Positions 43,245-51,921 of a stretch of DNA of 61,129 nucleotides are shown here, piece after piece. The stretch is from Burkholderia sp. GTDB lineage: Bacteria > Pseudomonadota > Gammaproteobacteria > Burkholderiales > Burkholderiaceae. The notes under the pieces are model-generated. The model worked only from the letters and a program-made list of their open reading frames with translations. It searched no databases and was not told the origin of the DNA. Numbering within the stretch: the stretch's first letter is position 1; each line of letters starts with the position of its first letter. A program made the translations under genes and the position numbers. The stretch is from contig NZ_JAHACR010000004.1 in NCBI RefSeq assembly GCF_018375725.1, forward strand, positions 1 to 61,129, written 5' to 3'.

Positions 43245-44618
43245 GGACCTATCCGTGATTTCGTGGGCGGGGCATATCATGAGGTGTAAAAGTCATGGAT
43301 ATGCCAATGAAGAAGAAAAGGCAAACTGTAGCGCGTCAGGCAGCGGCCCGCGGGCCGCTGCCTGAACTGCCCAAGGAACTGCTGGACCAGTTGGTCAAGG
43401 GGCCGATGACGCCGGCCGAGGTTCAGGACCTGATGCTGGCGTTCAACAAGGCAGTCATCGAGCGCGCGATGGGCGCCGAGATGAATCTGCATTTGGGCTA
43501 CCGACCAGGCCAGTCCAAGCCGCCCGGGCAAGCCAACGAGCGCAACGGCGCCAGCGGCAAGACGGTCATCACCGATCGGGGCCCAGTTCGGGTCGAAGTC
43601 CCCCGCGATCGCGACGGCAGCTTCGAGCCGATCCTGATTCCCAAGCACGAGCGCCGCTTCACCGGCTTCGACGAACGCATCATCGCGATGTACGCTCGCG
43701 GCATGAGTGTGCGCGAGATTCAGGCCTTTCTGGCCGAGAGTTACGGCACCGAGGTATCTCCCGATTTCATCAGCTCGGTCACCGACGAGGTGATGGCCGA
43801 AGCGCTGACTTGGCAGAGCCGCCCGCTCGAAACGATGTATCCGGTGGTGTTCTTCGATGCCCTGCGGGTCAAGATCCGTGACGATGGTGTGGTCAGCAAC
43901 AAAGCCGTCTATCTGGCCCTGGGCATCCAGGCCGACGGCCAGCGCGACGTGCTGGGCCTCTGGATCGAGCAGACCGAGGGCGCCAAGTTCTGGCTCAAGG
44001 TGTTCAACGAACTCAAGACGCGTGGCTGTCAGGACATCCTGATCGCCGTGGTCGATGGCCTGAAGGGGCTGGCCGAGGCCATCAGCGCAGCCTATCCCCG
44101 CACGACCGTTCAGACCTGCATCGTGCATCTGATCCGCAACAGTCTCGAGTACGCCAGCTACAAGGACCGTAAGGCGCTCGCCGCAGCGCTGCGCCCGATC
44201 TACGCGGCCGCCAGCGAGGAGGCGGCAAGGCAGGCACTGCAAGACTTCGCTGACGGCCCTTGGGGCGCGAAGTACCCGACCATCGTGCAGTCGTGGCAGC
44301 GTGCATGGGAGCACGTCATACCGTTCTTCGTGTTTCCGCCGGAGATTCGACGAGTTGTCTACACAACGAACGCCATTGAAAGTCTGAACATGCAGTTGCG
44401 CAAGATCATCAAGACTCGTGGTCACTTCCCGAATGACGAGGCCGCGATCAAGCTGCTCTGGCTGGCGCTGCGCAACGTGCTGGCCAAGACCGTGCGGGCC
44501 GCCTTCGACTGGAAATCAGCGATGAACCAGTTTGCTATCCTGTTTGGCGAGCGATTCACGCAGGCGCGCGGATAACGCGCTGTTCAACCGCCTCGCCCAC
44601 AAAAATGCGGACAGGTTC
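43245..44618 (+). mobile_element. Complete IS256-family insertion sequence with 8-bp target duplication
   Basis: A 1374-bp element. Terminal inverted repeats of 29 bp lie at 43245-43273 and 44590-44618 (about 22 of 29 match; outer ends GGACCTATCCG and GAACCTGTCCG). The flanking target duplication is CTCAATGG at 43237-43244 and 44619-44626. It interrupts the IS66 remnant. Confidence 0.92.
43295..44575 (+). CDS. IS256-family (mutator-type) transposase
   Basis: A 426-residue protein, full length and uninterrupted. It shows the mutator-family DDE features: Asp in YPVVFFDALRVKI, Asp in DILIAVVDGLKG, Cys-x2-His-like TCIVHLIRNSL, and the C-terminal YTTNAIESLNMQLRKIIKTRG with the catalytic Glu. It catalyses movement of the 1.37-kb element. 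The copy looks intact and potentially active. Confidence 0.95.
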   Translation: MDMPMKKKRQTVARQAAARGPLPELPKELLDQLVKGPMTPAEVQDLMLAFNKAVIERAMGAEMNLHLGYRPGQSKPPGQANERNGASGKTVITDRGPVRVEVPRDRDGSFEPILIPKHERRFTGFDERIIAMYARGMSVREIQAFLAESYGTEVSPDFISSVTDEVMAEALTWQSRPLETMYPVVFFDALRVKIRDDGVVSNKAVYLALGIQADGQRDVLGLWIEQTEGAKFWLKVFNELKTRGCQDILIAVVDGLKGLAEAISAAYPRTTVQTCIVHLIRNSLEYASYKDRKALAAALRPIYAAASEEAARQALQDFADGPWGAKYPTIVQSWQRAWEHVIPFFVFPPEIRRVVYTTNAIESLNMQLRKIIKTRGHFPNDEAAIKLLWLALRNVLAKTVRAAFDWKSAMNQFAILFGERFTQARG

Positions 44619-44769
44619 CTCAATGGCCACGATCCGTACATCTACCTGAAAGACGTGCTCACCCGACTGCCTACTCATCGCGCCGACGATATCTCGAAAT
44701 TACTTCCGCATCATTGGTTATCCGTCACCGGTCAAGGGCAGTGACGGCGACCCACTTGCAGACGAGGAA

Positions 44770-45021
44770 CTACCGGCATACCTCAAGGACCTTAAGGCCG
44801 AGGGAGTCGGCCAGCGCTGTTGCCTCCTCCGGTGTCTCGCAGCAATCAATCCAGAAGGCAGTACCGGCCACGGCGATTGCGTAGGGCGGAACATCGCTAC
44901 CGCATTCGTTCTGCTTGTAGATCACCACTTCGGCACCCGCCTCGAGGAAGTCGGTCATCTCGGTACGACATTCCGGAAAAACCTTTGCAACGTGGTTAGC
45001 TTGGGCAACTGTAAGACGCAT
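44770..45021 (-). CDS. Unknown 83-residue protein
   Basis: Starts at ATG 45021 (MRLTVAQANHVAKVFPECRT). Soluble with a small acidic C-terminal helix (CETPEEATALADSLGL) and five Cys. No family recognised; ribosome site is weak, so the start may lie upstream. Confidence 0.5.
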   Translation of the reverse strand: MRLTVAQANHVAKVFPECRTEMTDFLEAGAEVVIYKQNECGSDVPPYAIAVAGTAFWIDCCETPEEATALADSLGLKVLEVCR

Positions 45022-45433
45022 GGGGAAATAACTCACTGGGAACGGACGACACGAGAGACGAACTCGGGGACACCGACACGCTATCACATCGCGTCAGTCG
45101 GGCAAGCTGAGGAGACGCCGCGAAATACTGGCTGTCCAGATGTGTTCCCCGGGTGCTTACGCTCATTCGATCCAAAGTGGCACGTGTTCCGGTCGGTGTC
45201 AACGGCAGTCGGAACGCCACGAGCGGCCATGAGTACCAGCATGCGCCGGGTGTTTCCACTGCCGGGTGGCAATGTCTGATCGCGGCATATCCGTATCGCA
45301 TTGGTTTTTGCACCTCCCTTAAGAACCGTTGCCTTTCGCCGTAAATAAGGAATATTGGGTCGCACGGCAATGGTTGCGACGGCGCGGAGCGGGCGATCCA
45401 GCCTGCTGGAAAGCACGAAAGAGAGTTGCGAAC
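45022..45433. other. Divergent intergenic region before the tandem-HTH regulator
   Basis: About 410 bases between the minus-strand 83-residue gene and the + strand regulator. It should hold promoters for both. An AT-richer box TAAATAAGGAATATT at about 45343-45357 is a possible -10 region. No palindrome of the recurrent type was found here. Confidence 0.4.
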
Positions 45434-47116
45434 ATGATGATTTTTTCTGAAACGGGGTCGCTCAATCAGCCCGAAATCGCGATCGCGAACAGAATCCGCA
45501 AAAGACGCGAAGCTTTGGGCTTATCCCGGAAATCGGTGGCGGAGTCCAGTGGCATACATCTGTCGTCAGTCACCCGCTGGGAGCGAAGGGGCGTGCCGGC
45601 TTATATGTCCCGCAGCACTGACGTGCGACGGCTTGAGCGTGCGCTGAAGGTGTCCGCCGGCTGGGTGTTCAGTACGGAACACCCAGCAGAGGGCGACGAG
45701 CCGCAGATTTCGCCAGAAGCCTCCTTGCAGGCTCGGCTGCGTACCGCGGGTGATCGCGCCCGGATGCGGCGGGAAACGCTGGGCATCGCGCGCAATCATC
45801 TCGCGTTGCGGCTTGAGGTTCGGGACGTCACGCTCAGGCAGTGGGAGAACGCCGGCGTTCCGCATTCCCTCGGTGCTGACAAGATCGACGCGTGGGAGAA
45901 GGCGCTGCAGGTCGAGCCCGGCTGGCTTATGGGCAAAGATCCGGCGGCGCCGTCGGTGTCGCTGCAGCCCCTGCAGGCGGGGCCAGCTGCAGCCAACCGT
46001 ACGGCGGCGCAGGTCATCCTCGAGGCCGGGAGAATCCTCGCGCTGGCGACGCCAAAAACGGCGGAGCGCAACGCGGCTCTGTTCGCCGCGCGCTATGGCG
46101 TGAACGGCGGCGGGCGTACGCTTGCTACCGTCGCCAGTGAATACGGGATTACCGAGAGCCGTGCATGCCAGATCCTGGGCGCGATGCGCAAGCGGGCGTC
46201 GGAACTACCAGCGGAATTTGCCGGGACCTTCGATCTGCTCGACGCCACGGCAAAGCAGCACCTCCCATGCACTCCCGAGCATCTGGAAACCGCTCTGCGC
46301 CCGCAGCTCGGCGAAGGGCTGCTTATAGAAGACGCCTGGCGCTTCGCCATGGACATCTTGGAAAAGCCGCTCCTGTCTCTCGAAACGCATCTGTACGATG
46401 ACTCGGCTGTGGCGCCTGTCGAAAACGAACGGACGGCCATCGTACGGCAGATGGCCCAGTCGATGATCACGGCCGTGGGTGCAGCGCACGTCGGCGTCCT
46501 TATGGGCTACGCCATAGAGCTGGGCTGGAGCATCGAGGCTGTCGGTTCCATTCGGGAAGTGATTCAGAAGGGGCAGGGATTTGAATGGCTCGACCGCAGG
46601 GAGCGCAAAAACCCTGAGTGGTTCTGGTATGGGGAATCATTGCGCAATAACCCCGTGATCGTCGCACTCCGGCGTGTTTCCTCTGTCGCCGACGCGCCGA
46701 TCGTCGCCGATGTTGCGATGGGCGCCGTCGAACGCATACGGGAACTACGTTTAAGCCGGGAAGAACGTTGCGCGACGCAATACCCGGTACCGCCATGGTT
46801 TGTCACCACGGCGATCCTTGCGCGAGCCGGATTCCTCGCTGGAGCGCCAGGGCGATACCGGCCTGCCACGCCCCTTGATCCAAAGAGCGAACTGACCGAG
46901 CAGGAATATCGGCTGTATTCGGCGTTTAAACGGTACGGCCCCACAATGAGCTGGGAAACCCTTGCGGCAGATCTCGTTGATACGGGCGAAATGAACGAGA
47001 TGACCCTTCGCGGTCTGCTGTCCAGGTCTCCGATCGTTGTTACGCAGTCCCTCGGCGTCTACACGCTGCGCGGCGCGAGTCCGTGTGCGGCGCCGGCTGA
47101 AAGCATGGCGGCCTGA
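45434..47116 (+). CDS. Large regulator with tandem XRE helix-turn-helix domains
   Basis: A 560-residue protein. Residues about 15-70 (RIRKRREALGLSRKSVAESS, SSVTRWERRGVP) and about 97-160 (RARMRRETLGIARNHLALRL, VTLRQWENAGVP) are two Cro/CI-type HTH domains in tandem. Residues about 230-265 (RTLATVASEYGITESRACQI) look like a sigma-70 region 4 HTH. The last 60 residues (SELTEQEYRLYSAFKRYG) may be a winged helix. It probably regulates plasmid genes and is one candidate binder of the recurrent palindrome (inference). ATG 45434 has GAGAG upstream; the middle 200 residues are unassigned. Confidence 0.75.
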   Translation: MMIFSETGSLNQPEIAIANRIRKRREALGLSRKSVAESSGIHLSSVTRWERRGVPAYMSRSTDVRRLERALKVSAGWVFSTEHPAEGDEPQISPEASLQARLRTAGDRARMRRETLGIARNHLALRLEVRDVTLRQWENAGVPHSLGADKIDAWEKALQVEPGWLMGKDPAAPSVSLQPLQAGPAAANRTAAQVILEAGRILALATPKTAERNAALFAARYGVNGGGRTLATVASEYGITESRACQILGAMRKRASELPAEFAGTFDLLDATAKQHLPCTPEHLETALRPQLGEGLLIEDAWRFAMDILEKPLLSLETHLYDDSAVAPVENERTAIVRQMAQSMITAVGAAHVGVLMGYAIELGWSIEAVGSIREVIQKGQGFEWLDRRERKNPEWFWYGESLRNNPVIVALRRVSSVADAPIVADVAMGAVERIRELRLSREERCATQYPVPPWFVTTAILARAGFLAGAPGRYRPATPLDPKSELTEQEYRLYSAFKRYGPTMSWETLAADLVDTGEMNEMTLRGLLSRSPIVVTQSLGVYTLRGASPCAAPAESMAA

Positions 47117-47220
47117 GACGCGAGGCATCCAGAGGCACGATAAGGCGTGGGCCCGGTCTCTGGATAGCTGCTCGCGCTGATCGGGCACAATAGGCGTTCC
47201 GACCCGTCTGAGGAGCGTCC

Positions 47221-47664
47221 ATGCCCGCCCGAATCCCACTCGATCCGAAGCTCCCTCGCGACTTCGACGATACGCCTAACGATGCTCGGACCAAGGAAGA
47301 ACTGGACGCCTGGTGGGATCATCCCTTCGGCGTGACGCGACCTGACGGTAGCATCGCGGTCAGGTGCCTGGACGGGGGCGCGTGGGACCGGTCAACGTCG
47401 TACGGCATTGCCGAGGACCACGACAAGGCCTGCGCGCTCGCTGCTCAAAAGCTGGCGGAATGGTTGAAACTCCGCGAGCGCCCGGTTGTGCACCTCGACG
47501 TGAAGCCGCAACTTGTACTGATGCCGCAGAGGCCGGACGACGAGATGCGGGTTCTCCGGACGTTTGAGACGACCGAGGAAGCGAGCGTCTACATGACCGA
47601 GCACTACCCGAGGGAGTCGGCGCGGTCGGGCGAAAACGGGGAGTCGGACGGCCAGCAAGCCTGA
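47221..47664 (+). CDS. Unknown 147-residue protein
   Basis: GAGGAG lies about 6 bases before the ATG. Soluble; an N-terminal part rich in Asp/Pro (PLDPKLPRDFDDTPNDA) and a Trp-containing middle (DAWWDHPFG). No family recognised. Confidence 0.6.
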   Translation: MPARIPLDPKLPRDFDDTPNDARTKEELDAWWDHPFGVTRPDGSIAVRCLDGGAWDRSTSYGIAEDHDKACALAAQKLAEWLKLRERPVVHLDVKPQLVLMPQRPDDEMRVLRTFETTEEASVYMTEHYPRESARSGENGESDGQQA

Positions 47665-47685
47665 GCGTGCCGCCCGGCCATTCGG

Positions 47686-47958
47686 TTACGCGCCGCCGCC
47701 TGGCCTGGCGCCGTCAGCGGCCATGCGTGCAATGTGCAGTAGTCCTTGCGCGATGACGACGTTCGCGTCGTGCGAAACGTTTGTTGCGCCGTTTTTCAGG
47801 ACCGTGAGGGGCATCTGCGAGGCGATCTTCTCCCACTCGGCAAGAAGGCGTGCGGGGTCCGGGTGTGTCTTGAACAGAACGCCCAGCGCCGCGGTGAACA
47901 CCGTCGCCGGGTCGGCGCCGTCGGCTTGAGGCAAATCTGTCTGAGGTAAGTCCGTCAC
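47686..47958 (-). CDS. Unknown 90-residue protein
   Basis: GTG start at 47958 with GGAGGG 4 bases upstream on the minus strand. Helical, with LLAEWEKIASQMPLTVLKNG and ANVVIAQGLLHIARMAADG. No family recognised. Confidence 0.55.
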   Translation of the reverse strand: MTDLPQTDLPQADGADPATVFTAALGVLFKTHPDPARLLAEWEKIASQMPLTVLKNGATNVSHDANVVIAQGLLHIARMAADGARPGGGA

Positions 47959-48065
47959 GATACCCTCCGATATGAGCGCTGCCGATGCCAAAAGGTCAGG
48001 CTCGATGGTCGAATACCTGCAGCGTGTCGTGCCGATGATGGCAGGCGCGATCGCTGAAGCGGCGG

Positions 48066-48356
48066 TCAACGCGGCCCGTCGAGCGAGAGTAGCGGTGTGC
48101 CCGGCGTCCAGCGAGGCAGTTCCGTGAAGCCGAGGCCCAACAAGAACTCGCGTACCTCCGCCTCGTCCTTGAACGGCATGAAATAGCGCGCGCCTGAACT
48201 CCAGCCGGGCTGGCGGGTTTCAACGACTGGATACCGTCCATCCGTCGACATGCGACCCATGCGAAAGACCGCGCCCGGGGCCGCGCGTTTGCCGACCTCA
48301 TCGTTCATTGCGATCAGCCAGCCGTCCACCACTTCCCGAACTATTACCGTCATCAT
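48066..48356 (-). CDS. Unknown 96-residue protein
   Basis: Starts at ATG 48356 or 48353 (MMTVIVREVVDGWLIAMNDE); an upstream ATG at 48380 is also in frame. Small alpha/beta soluble protein. No family recognised. Confidence 0.5.
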   Translation of the reverse strand: MMTVIVREVVDGWLIAMNDEVGKRAAPGAVFRMGRMSTDGRYPVVETRQPGWSSGARYFMPFKDEAEVREFLLGLGFTELPRWTPGTPLLSLDGPR

Positions 48357-48443
48357 CGTCCCGTCGAAAAAGTGGCGCACGCCGCCTGAACGGATTCTAC
48401 CGGCTCTGTGTAGGCGGAATCGAATGCCATGCCCGGGCCGGAT

Positions 48444-48587
48444 TCAGGCGGCGAGTCGGTGCTCGTAATAGGGGCGGTCGCGGTCTTCGAGAATTGCGTA
48501 CTGCGCCGCGAGGTTCGCTGGGTCCGGGTTGAGCCAGGCGTCGACGTTCTCGGGCTTGATCGGGATGATGCAGCGGTACGAATACCT
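48444..48587 (-). pseudogene. SRAP (YedK/HMCES-type) gene, C-terminal fragment
   Basis: About 48 codons on the minus strand read YRCIIPIKPENVDAWLNPDPANL ... RPYYEHRLAA and end in TGA at 48444-48446. This matches the end of SRAP-family proteins (DNA-protein crosslink/abasic-site peptidases). No N-terminal part is present: the similarity breaks at about 48587, where AT-richer DNA leading into the recombinase module begins, marking an insertion or deletion junction. Confidence 0.6.
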
Positions 48588-48609
48588 CGTTTTGTTAGTA
48601 ATAAATGGG

Positions 48610-48638
48610 TTGACAGACATCGTCCTGTGTACTGCTAT
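48610..48638 (+). promoter_or_regulatory. Promoter candidate for the recombinase module
   Basis: -35 TTGACA (48610-48615), 17-base spacer, -10-like TGCTAT (48633-48638). It lies 55 bases before the 45-residue gene and in the right direction for the four-gene recombinase operon. The -10 is weak. Confidence 0.5.
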
Positions 48639-48692
48639 TCAATTTCTTGAAGTCGAGTAGCGGGATGGAATTCGGGGGAGATTTGGCAACCT

Positions 48693-48830
48693 ATGGATGA
48701 TCCGGAAATAGGGCGGCTGCATTGCCTCGCGGCGCGCGCGATTGCTGACGGTGCCGACGACCTCGTGATGCGCCAATGGCGCGTGCCATTCAAGCAAGCA
48801 GCGAAGATGTTGCGCGAGGCCAGCGCGTGA
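48693..48830 (+). CDS. 45-residue protein at the head of the recombinase module
   Basis: ATG 48693 to TGA 48828-48830. The stop overlaps a GTG (48827) that I use as start for the first recombinase, a coupled arrangement. The peptide begins MDDPEIGRLHCLAARAIADG and is helical with a basic C-terminus (VPFKQAAKMLREASA). It may be a small excisionase or regulator (inference); the ribosome site GGGGAG is rather far upstream. Confidence 0.5.
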   Translation: MDDPEIGRLHCLAARAIADGADDLVMRQWRVPFKQAAKMLREASA

Positions 48831-50011
48831 GGTACGTACGCGCCACTGATGAGTTTGTCTTCGCCGGACGCCCGCGGCCGGGATTCCCCTTGATCCTCGA
48901 CGATTCGATGGAGCCGGCGCAACCGTTCCATGACTACCTGCTGTACCGATTGCTTGAGAGCGGAAAGGCGCTTGATCAAAAGACGTGGGAGGCGTACGGT
49001 CGCCGGCTATGGGATTTCGCTCGATTTCTACAAGCGAACGAATGGTGTTGGGACGATCCATTCATGTCGGTTGGGCAGAGCGTCGTCAGTGTTTACCGCG
49101 ATTGGCAGGCCCAAGACCTCAAGCTGGACCCCGCAACCATCAACGCCCGGTTGGAATTGGTCACGGCAATGTACCGGTGGGCACATGAACGCGGGCGGAT
49201 CGACCGCTTGCCCTTCACCTGTTCCGACGTCGCAGTGTACGGCATTGAGCATGACCTGACTCATATCACCGGCGGTCGGAAGAGGTCGAGCCGTCCGGCA
49301 GTGCTGCTCAACGAGTGGAACAAGGAACCTGCGTTCCTGACAGCCGATCAACTGAAGATCGTGCGGCAATCGATTCGCTCTGCAGCGCAGCGGCTGCTGT
49401 TCGACCTGATGGCGCGGGTGGGTTTGCGCTCAGTCGAGGCACGTACCTTCCCGCTGTCGTACGTGGTTGATCCACGGACCCAAAAGGCTTGGAAGCCAGG
49501 CACCTTTATCGACGTGCGCCTCGACCCACGGGACATGGAGATCAAGTTCAACAAGTCCCGCGTTGTGCACGTGCCATACAGCCTGATGGAGGACATGTAC
49601 GCATATACGACATTCGAGCGCAACGGTCTTGCCGACGCGGCAGACCGCAAGGAACTGATCCTGACGATTCACGGGCAACGCTACAGCAAGGAATCCGCGG
49701 TGAAGGTCTACACCGATCTCAGCAACACGGTGGGCTTCCGGGTGCGCCCGCTCATGCTGCGCCACAGCTACGCGATTCATACCCTGCTGCTGCTTCGCAG
49801 CCGTCCCGAGATACCGATGGAGCCGCTCATGTACGTCCGCGACCGCCTCGGCCACGCGAGTGTCCAGACCACCATGGTGTATTTGCAGCAGATAGAGCGG
49901 CTGCTGGGCGCAGAGGCGCTCGCGATGATGGACGAGTTTGACCGGCTCTACGGGGTTGGCAAAGCATTGGCCACGGCGCCGCATGCATCCACAGTCGATC
50001 CTCGACACTGA
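48827..50011 (+). CDS. Tyrosine recombinase 1 of a trio (Tn554 TnpA/RitA-like)
   Basis: About 394 residues from GTG 48827; ATG 48776 is an alternative. Catalytic residues fit the tyrosine recombinase family: Arg in ARVGLRSVEARTF, the LRHSYAIH block (Arg and His), His in RLGHASVQ and Tyr in TTMVYLQ. It should catalyse strand exchange for the element. It is followed after 8 bases by a much larger recombinase, the gene order of Tn554 (tnpA then tnpB). Confidence 0.85.
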   Translation: MRYVRATDEFVFAGRPRPGFPLILDDSMEPAQPFHDYLLYRLLESGKALDQKTWEAYGRRLWDFARFLQANEWCWDDPFMSVGQSVVSVYRDWQAQDLKLDPATINARLELVTAMYRWAHERGRIDRLPFTCSDVAVYGIEHDLTHITGGRKRSSRPAVLLNEWNKEPAFLTADQLKIVRQSIRSAAQRLLFDLMARVGLRSVEARTFPLSYVVDPRTQKAWKPGTFIDVRLDPRDMEIKFNKSRVVHVPYSLMEDMYAYTTFERNGLADAADRKELILTIHGQRYSKESAVKVYTDLSNTVGFRVRPLMLRHSYAIHTLLLLRSRPEIPMEPLMYVRDRLGHASVQTTMVYLQQIERLLGAEALAMMDEFDRLYGVGKALATAPHASTVDPRH

Positions 50012-50019
50012 GCGACGCC

Positions 50020-51921
50020 ATGGTCAGAAAGAAGAACTACAACGTCAGCGAGAATCGCGCCGCACCGGTCGGTGTCATATCGGCATCACTCGAACGGCCG
50101 AAGCCCGGCGCCGACGACGCCTGCATCGACATGGTCGCGCTGTTGGGGCTCGAGGCACGCTTTCCTCAGAGAATCAAGACGCTCGACCTTCGTGACTGGC
50201 TGGGCCGAGGCATCGACGACTGGGTATGCTCATCGGGCTTCTGCCTCAAGGCGATGCTGCTCTCGGGTGCACGCGCGACAGCCTCCGTCACCACGTACTT
50301 CGGGCAGCTGCCTTACCTGTTCGAGTACCTCGCGGGCAGTTCGCAAACCCCGCTGCCCCAGCGACCCAAGTTGCCGTCGGACCTTTCCCCGATGCATGTC
50401 CAGCATTTCATCGGATGGTTGCAGAAGCGAGCTCAGGCTGAAGGCTGGCGACCGAGTTCGACGCGCAATACCTACAGGGGGGTCAAGGCCGTACTCGCCG
50501 AAATGTTCGCGCAGGGCTTCATCGAGGGCGAGCCTTCTCGCTTCTTCCGGCGCGGCGCGTTGCCCTGGAGCAGCGAAGACAGCCTGCAGACTAGCCTGAG
50601 TGACGCGGAGCAAGAGCGCCTGGCCAAGGCGATCAAGTCCGACCTCGTTGATGTTCACCACGGCCGCTTGCAACTGAAGCAAAGTGCCGTGCAGGGACTC
50701 AGGCTGTTGTTGGTGGCACACCGTCAAGGGCTCAACCCGACGCCCCTGCTCGAAATGTGCCGCGATGCCTTAGCGCCGGGATTTCTGCCTGGCACGATCC
50801 TAATTCGTACTGCAAAGCACCGCAGCAAGAAGATTCGTTCCAATGTTGGCCGCTCCGCTCTTGGACGGCACGCATCAAATCAACCGAACGAGCAAGCTGA
50901 CGAGCAGAACCTTTGCTTCGACCTCTCCGAGGGCGCAGTCTTGCAGCAGGCCATCGCAAGCACCCGCGAACTGGTGGGTGAGGCGCCATCCGCGTTCAAG
51001 ACACGGATCTGGCTGTATCGCGCTGAAGCAAGTGCAGGGTCGACAAAGAGGGGCAACATCACGTGCCTCGACAGCAAGTCCCTCAACAGGGCAATCGAAG
51101 GCGTCATCGAACGCCGCAGTCTACTGGGAGACGGCGGCCTGCCGTTGCGCGTCAACCTGAGTCGCCTGCGTAAGAGCCGCTTCGACCGTGCTCTGCGTAC
51201 CGCCGACGGCGACATAGCCATCACCGCCAACCTGATGGGCAACACACCGAGGGTCGCCGGAGTGAATTACCCGTCGATGAATGAGGCGCGCAAGGCCGAT
51301 GCAGCGAGCTTCATGAACGGCGACTATACCGTTTTGATGCGGGCCGAAGCACAGGCTCCGAGGGGGAATGAGATTCGGCCAGTGCAAGTGGAACCTTTCA
51401 AGGTCGGCAAAGGCAGCATAAGCGCCCCGCCAAGCCCGACGCCCGTCTCCGCATGCTCGGACTCGATCAGCGGCGAGCATGCGCCGAATGATGGCCGCAG
51501 CCACTGCGATCGCTACGTCATGTGCTTGTTCTGCTCGAGCTTCGCGATCGTCGGCACCGTGGACGAACTCTGGCGCTTGTTCAGCTTTCAGATGTTCGCG
51601 CAGGCCGAACTCGACTACCTTGACGAAGCCTTGGGTCCGGAGCGCACGACCGACGGACTGCTTGAGGACCTGCGCGACCGATACCGGGTGGTCATCCCCT
51701 ACATCGACGACTTCACGCAACGCCAATTCGCGCGCAGCCGGGTCGCGCAGGCCCGCGCCAAGACCGTCTCGGGCTTGCACCCTTACTGGCAGCACCAGAT
51801 GACCATGAGCCGCCGCGCACGACACCGTGCGTCAGCGCCGGATCTGCGCGTTGATGGCTCGCACGGCGATACGGCGATACCGCGGATTCGCGGAACGCAG
51901 CAGGCAGGACCCAGGGCATGA
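50020..51921 (+). CDS. Tyrosine recombinase-like protein 2 of a trio (TnpB/RitB-like), catalytic site incomplete
   Basis: A 633-residue protein, close to the size of Tn554 TnpB. The N-terminal two thirds follow the recombinase core. The usual His-x-x-Arg is seen as LSRLRKSRFDR and the usual LGH block as LMGNTPRVAGVNYP, where the His is replaced by Asn. Active-site chemistry may be impaired, and it may act as a structural or targeting partner. The C-terminus has a Cys pair (MCLFCSSF). It overlaps the third gene by 4 bases. Confidence 0.75.
   Translation: MVRKKNYNVSENRAAPVGVISASLERPKPGADDACIDMVALLGLEARFPQRIKTLDLRDWLGRGIDDWVCSSGFCLKAMLLSGARATASVTTYFGQLPYLFEYLAGSSQTPLPQRPKLPSDLSPMHVQHFIGWLQKRAQAEGWRPSSTRNTYRGVKAVLAEMFAQGFIEGEPSRFFRRGALPWSSEDSLQTSLSDAEQERLAKAIKSDLVDVHHGRLQLKQSAVQGLRLLLVAHRQGLNPTPLLEMCRDALAPGFLPGTILIRTAKHRSKKIRSNVGRSALGRHASNQPNEQADEQNLCFDLSEGAVLQQAIASTRELVGEAPSAFKTRIWLYRAEASAGSTKRGNITCLDSKSLNRAIEGVIERRSLLGDGGLPLRVNLSRLRKSRFDRALRTADGDIAITANLMGNTPRVAGVNYPSMNEARKADAASFMNGDYTVLMRAEAQAPRGNEIRPVQVEPFKVGKGSISAPPSPTPVSACSDSISGEHAPNDGRSHCDRYVMCLFCSSFAIVGTVDELWRLFSFQMFAQAELDYLDEALGPERTTDGLLEDLRDRYRVVIPYIDDFTQRQFARSRVAQARAKTVSGLHPYWQHQMTMSRRARHRASAPDLRVDGSHGDTAIPRIRGTQQAGPRA

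Larger units (their letters stand above)
42839..44743 (+). pseudogene. IS66-family transposase remnant, split by an IS256 element
   Basis: Two segments of one IS66 transposase C-terminus: 42839-43244 (GNHKSQIAEQALKYF ... VPIDNNWLENQIRPWALGR ... LIRSAQLNG) and 44619-44743 (HDPYIYLKDVLTRLP ... KLLPHHW). The N-terminal two thirds are missing. There is a TAG stop at 43060-43062 within the first segment. The reading frame joins cleanly across the inserted IS256 element. Confidence 0.9.
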
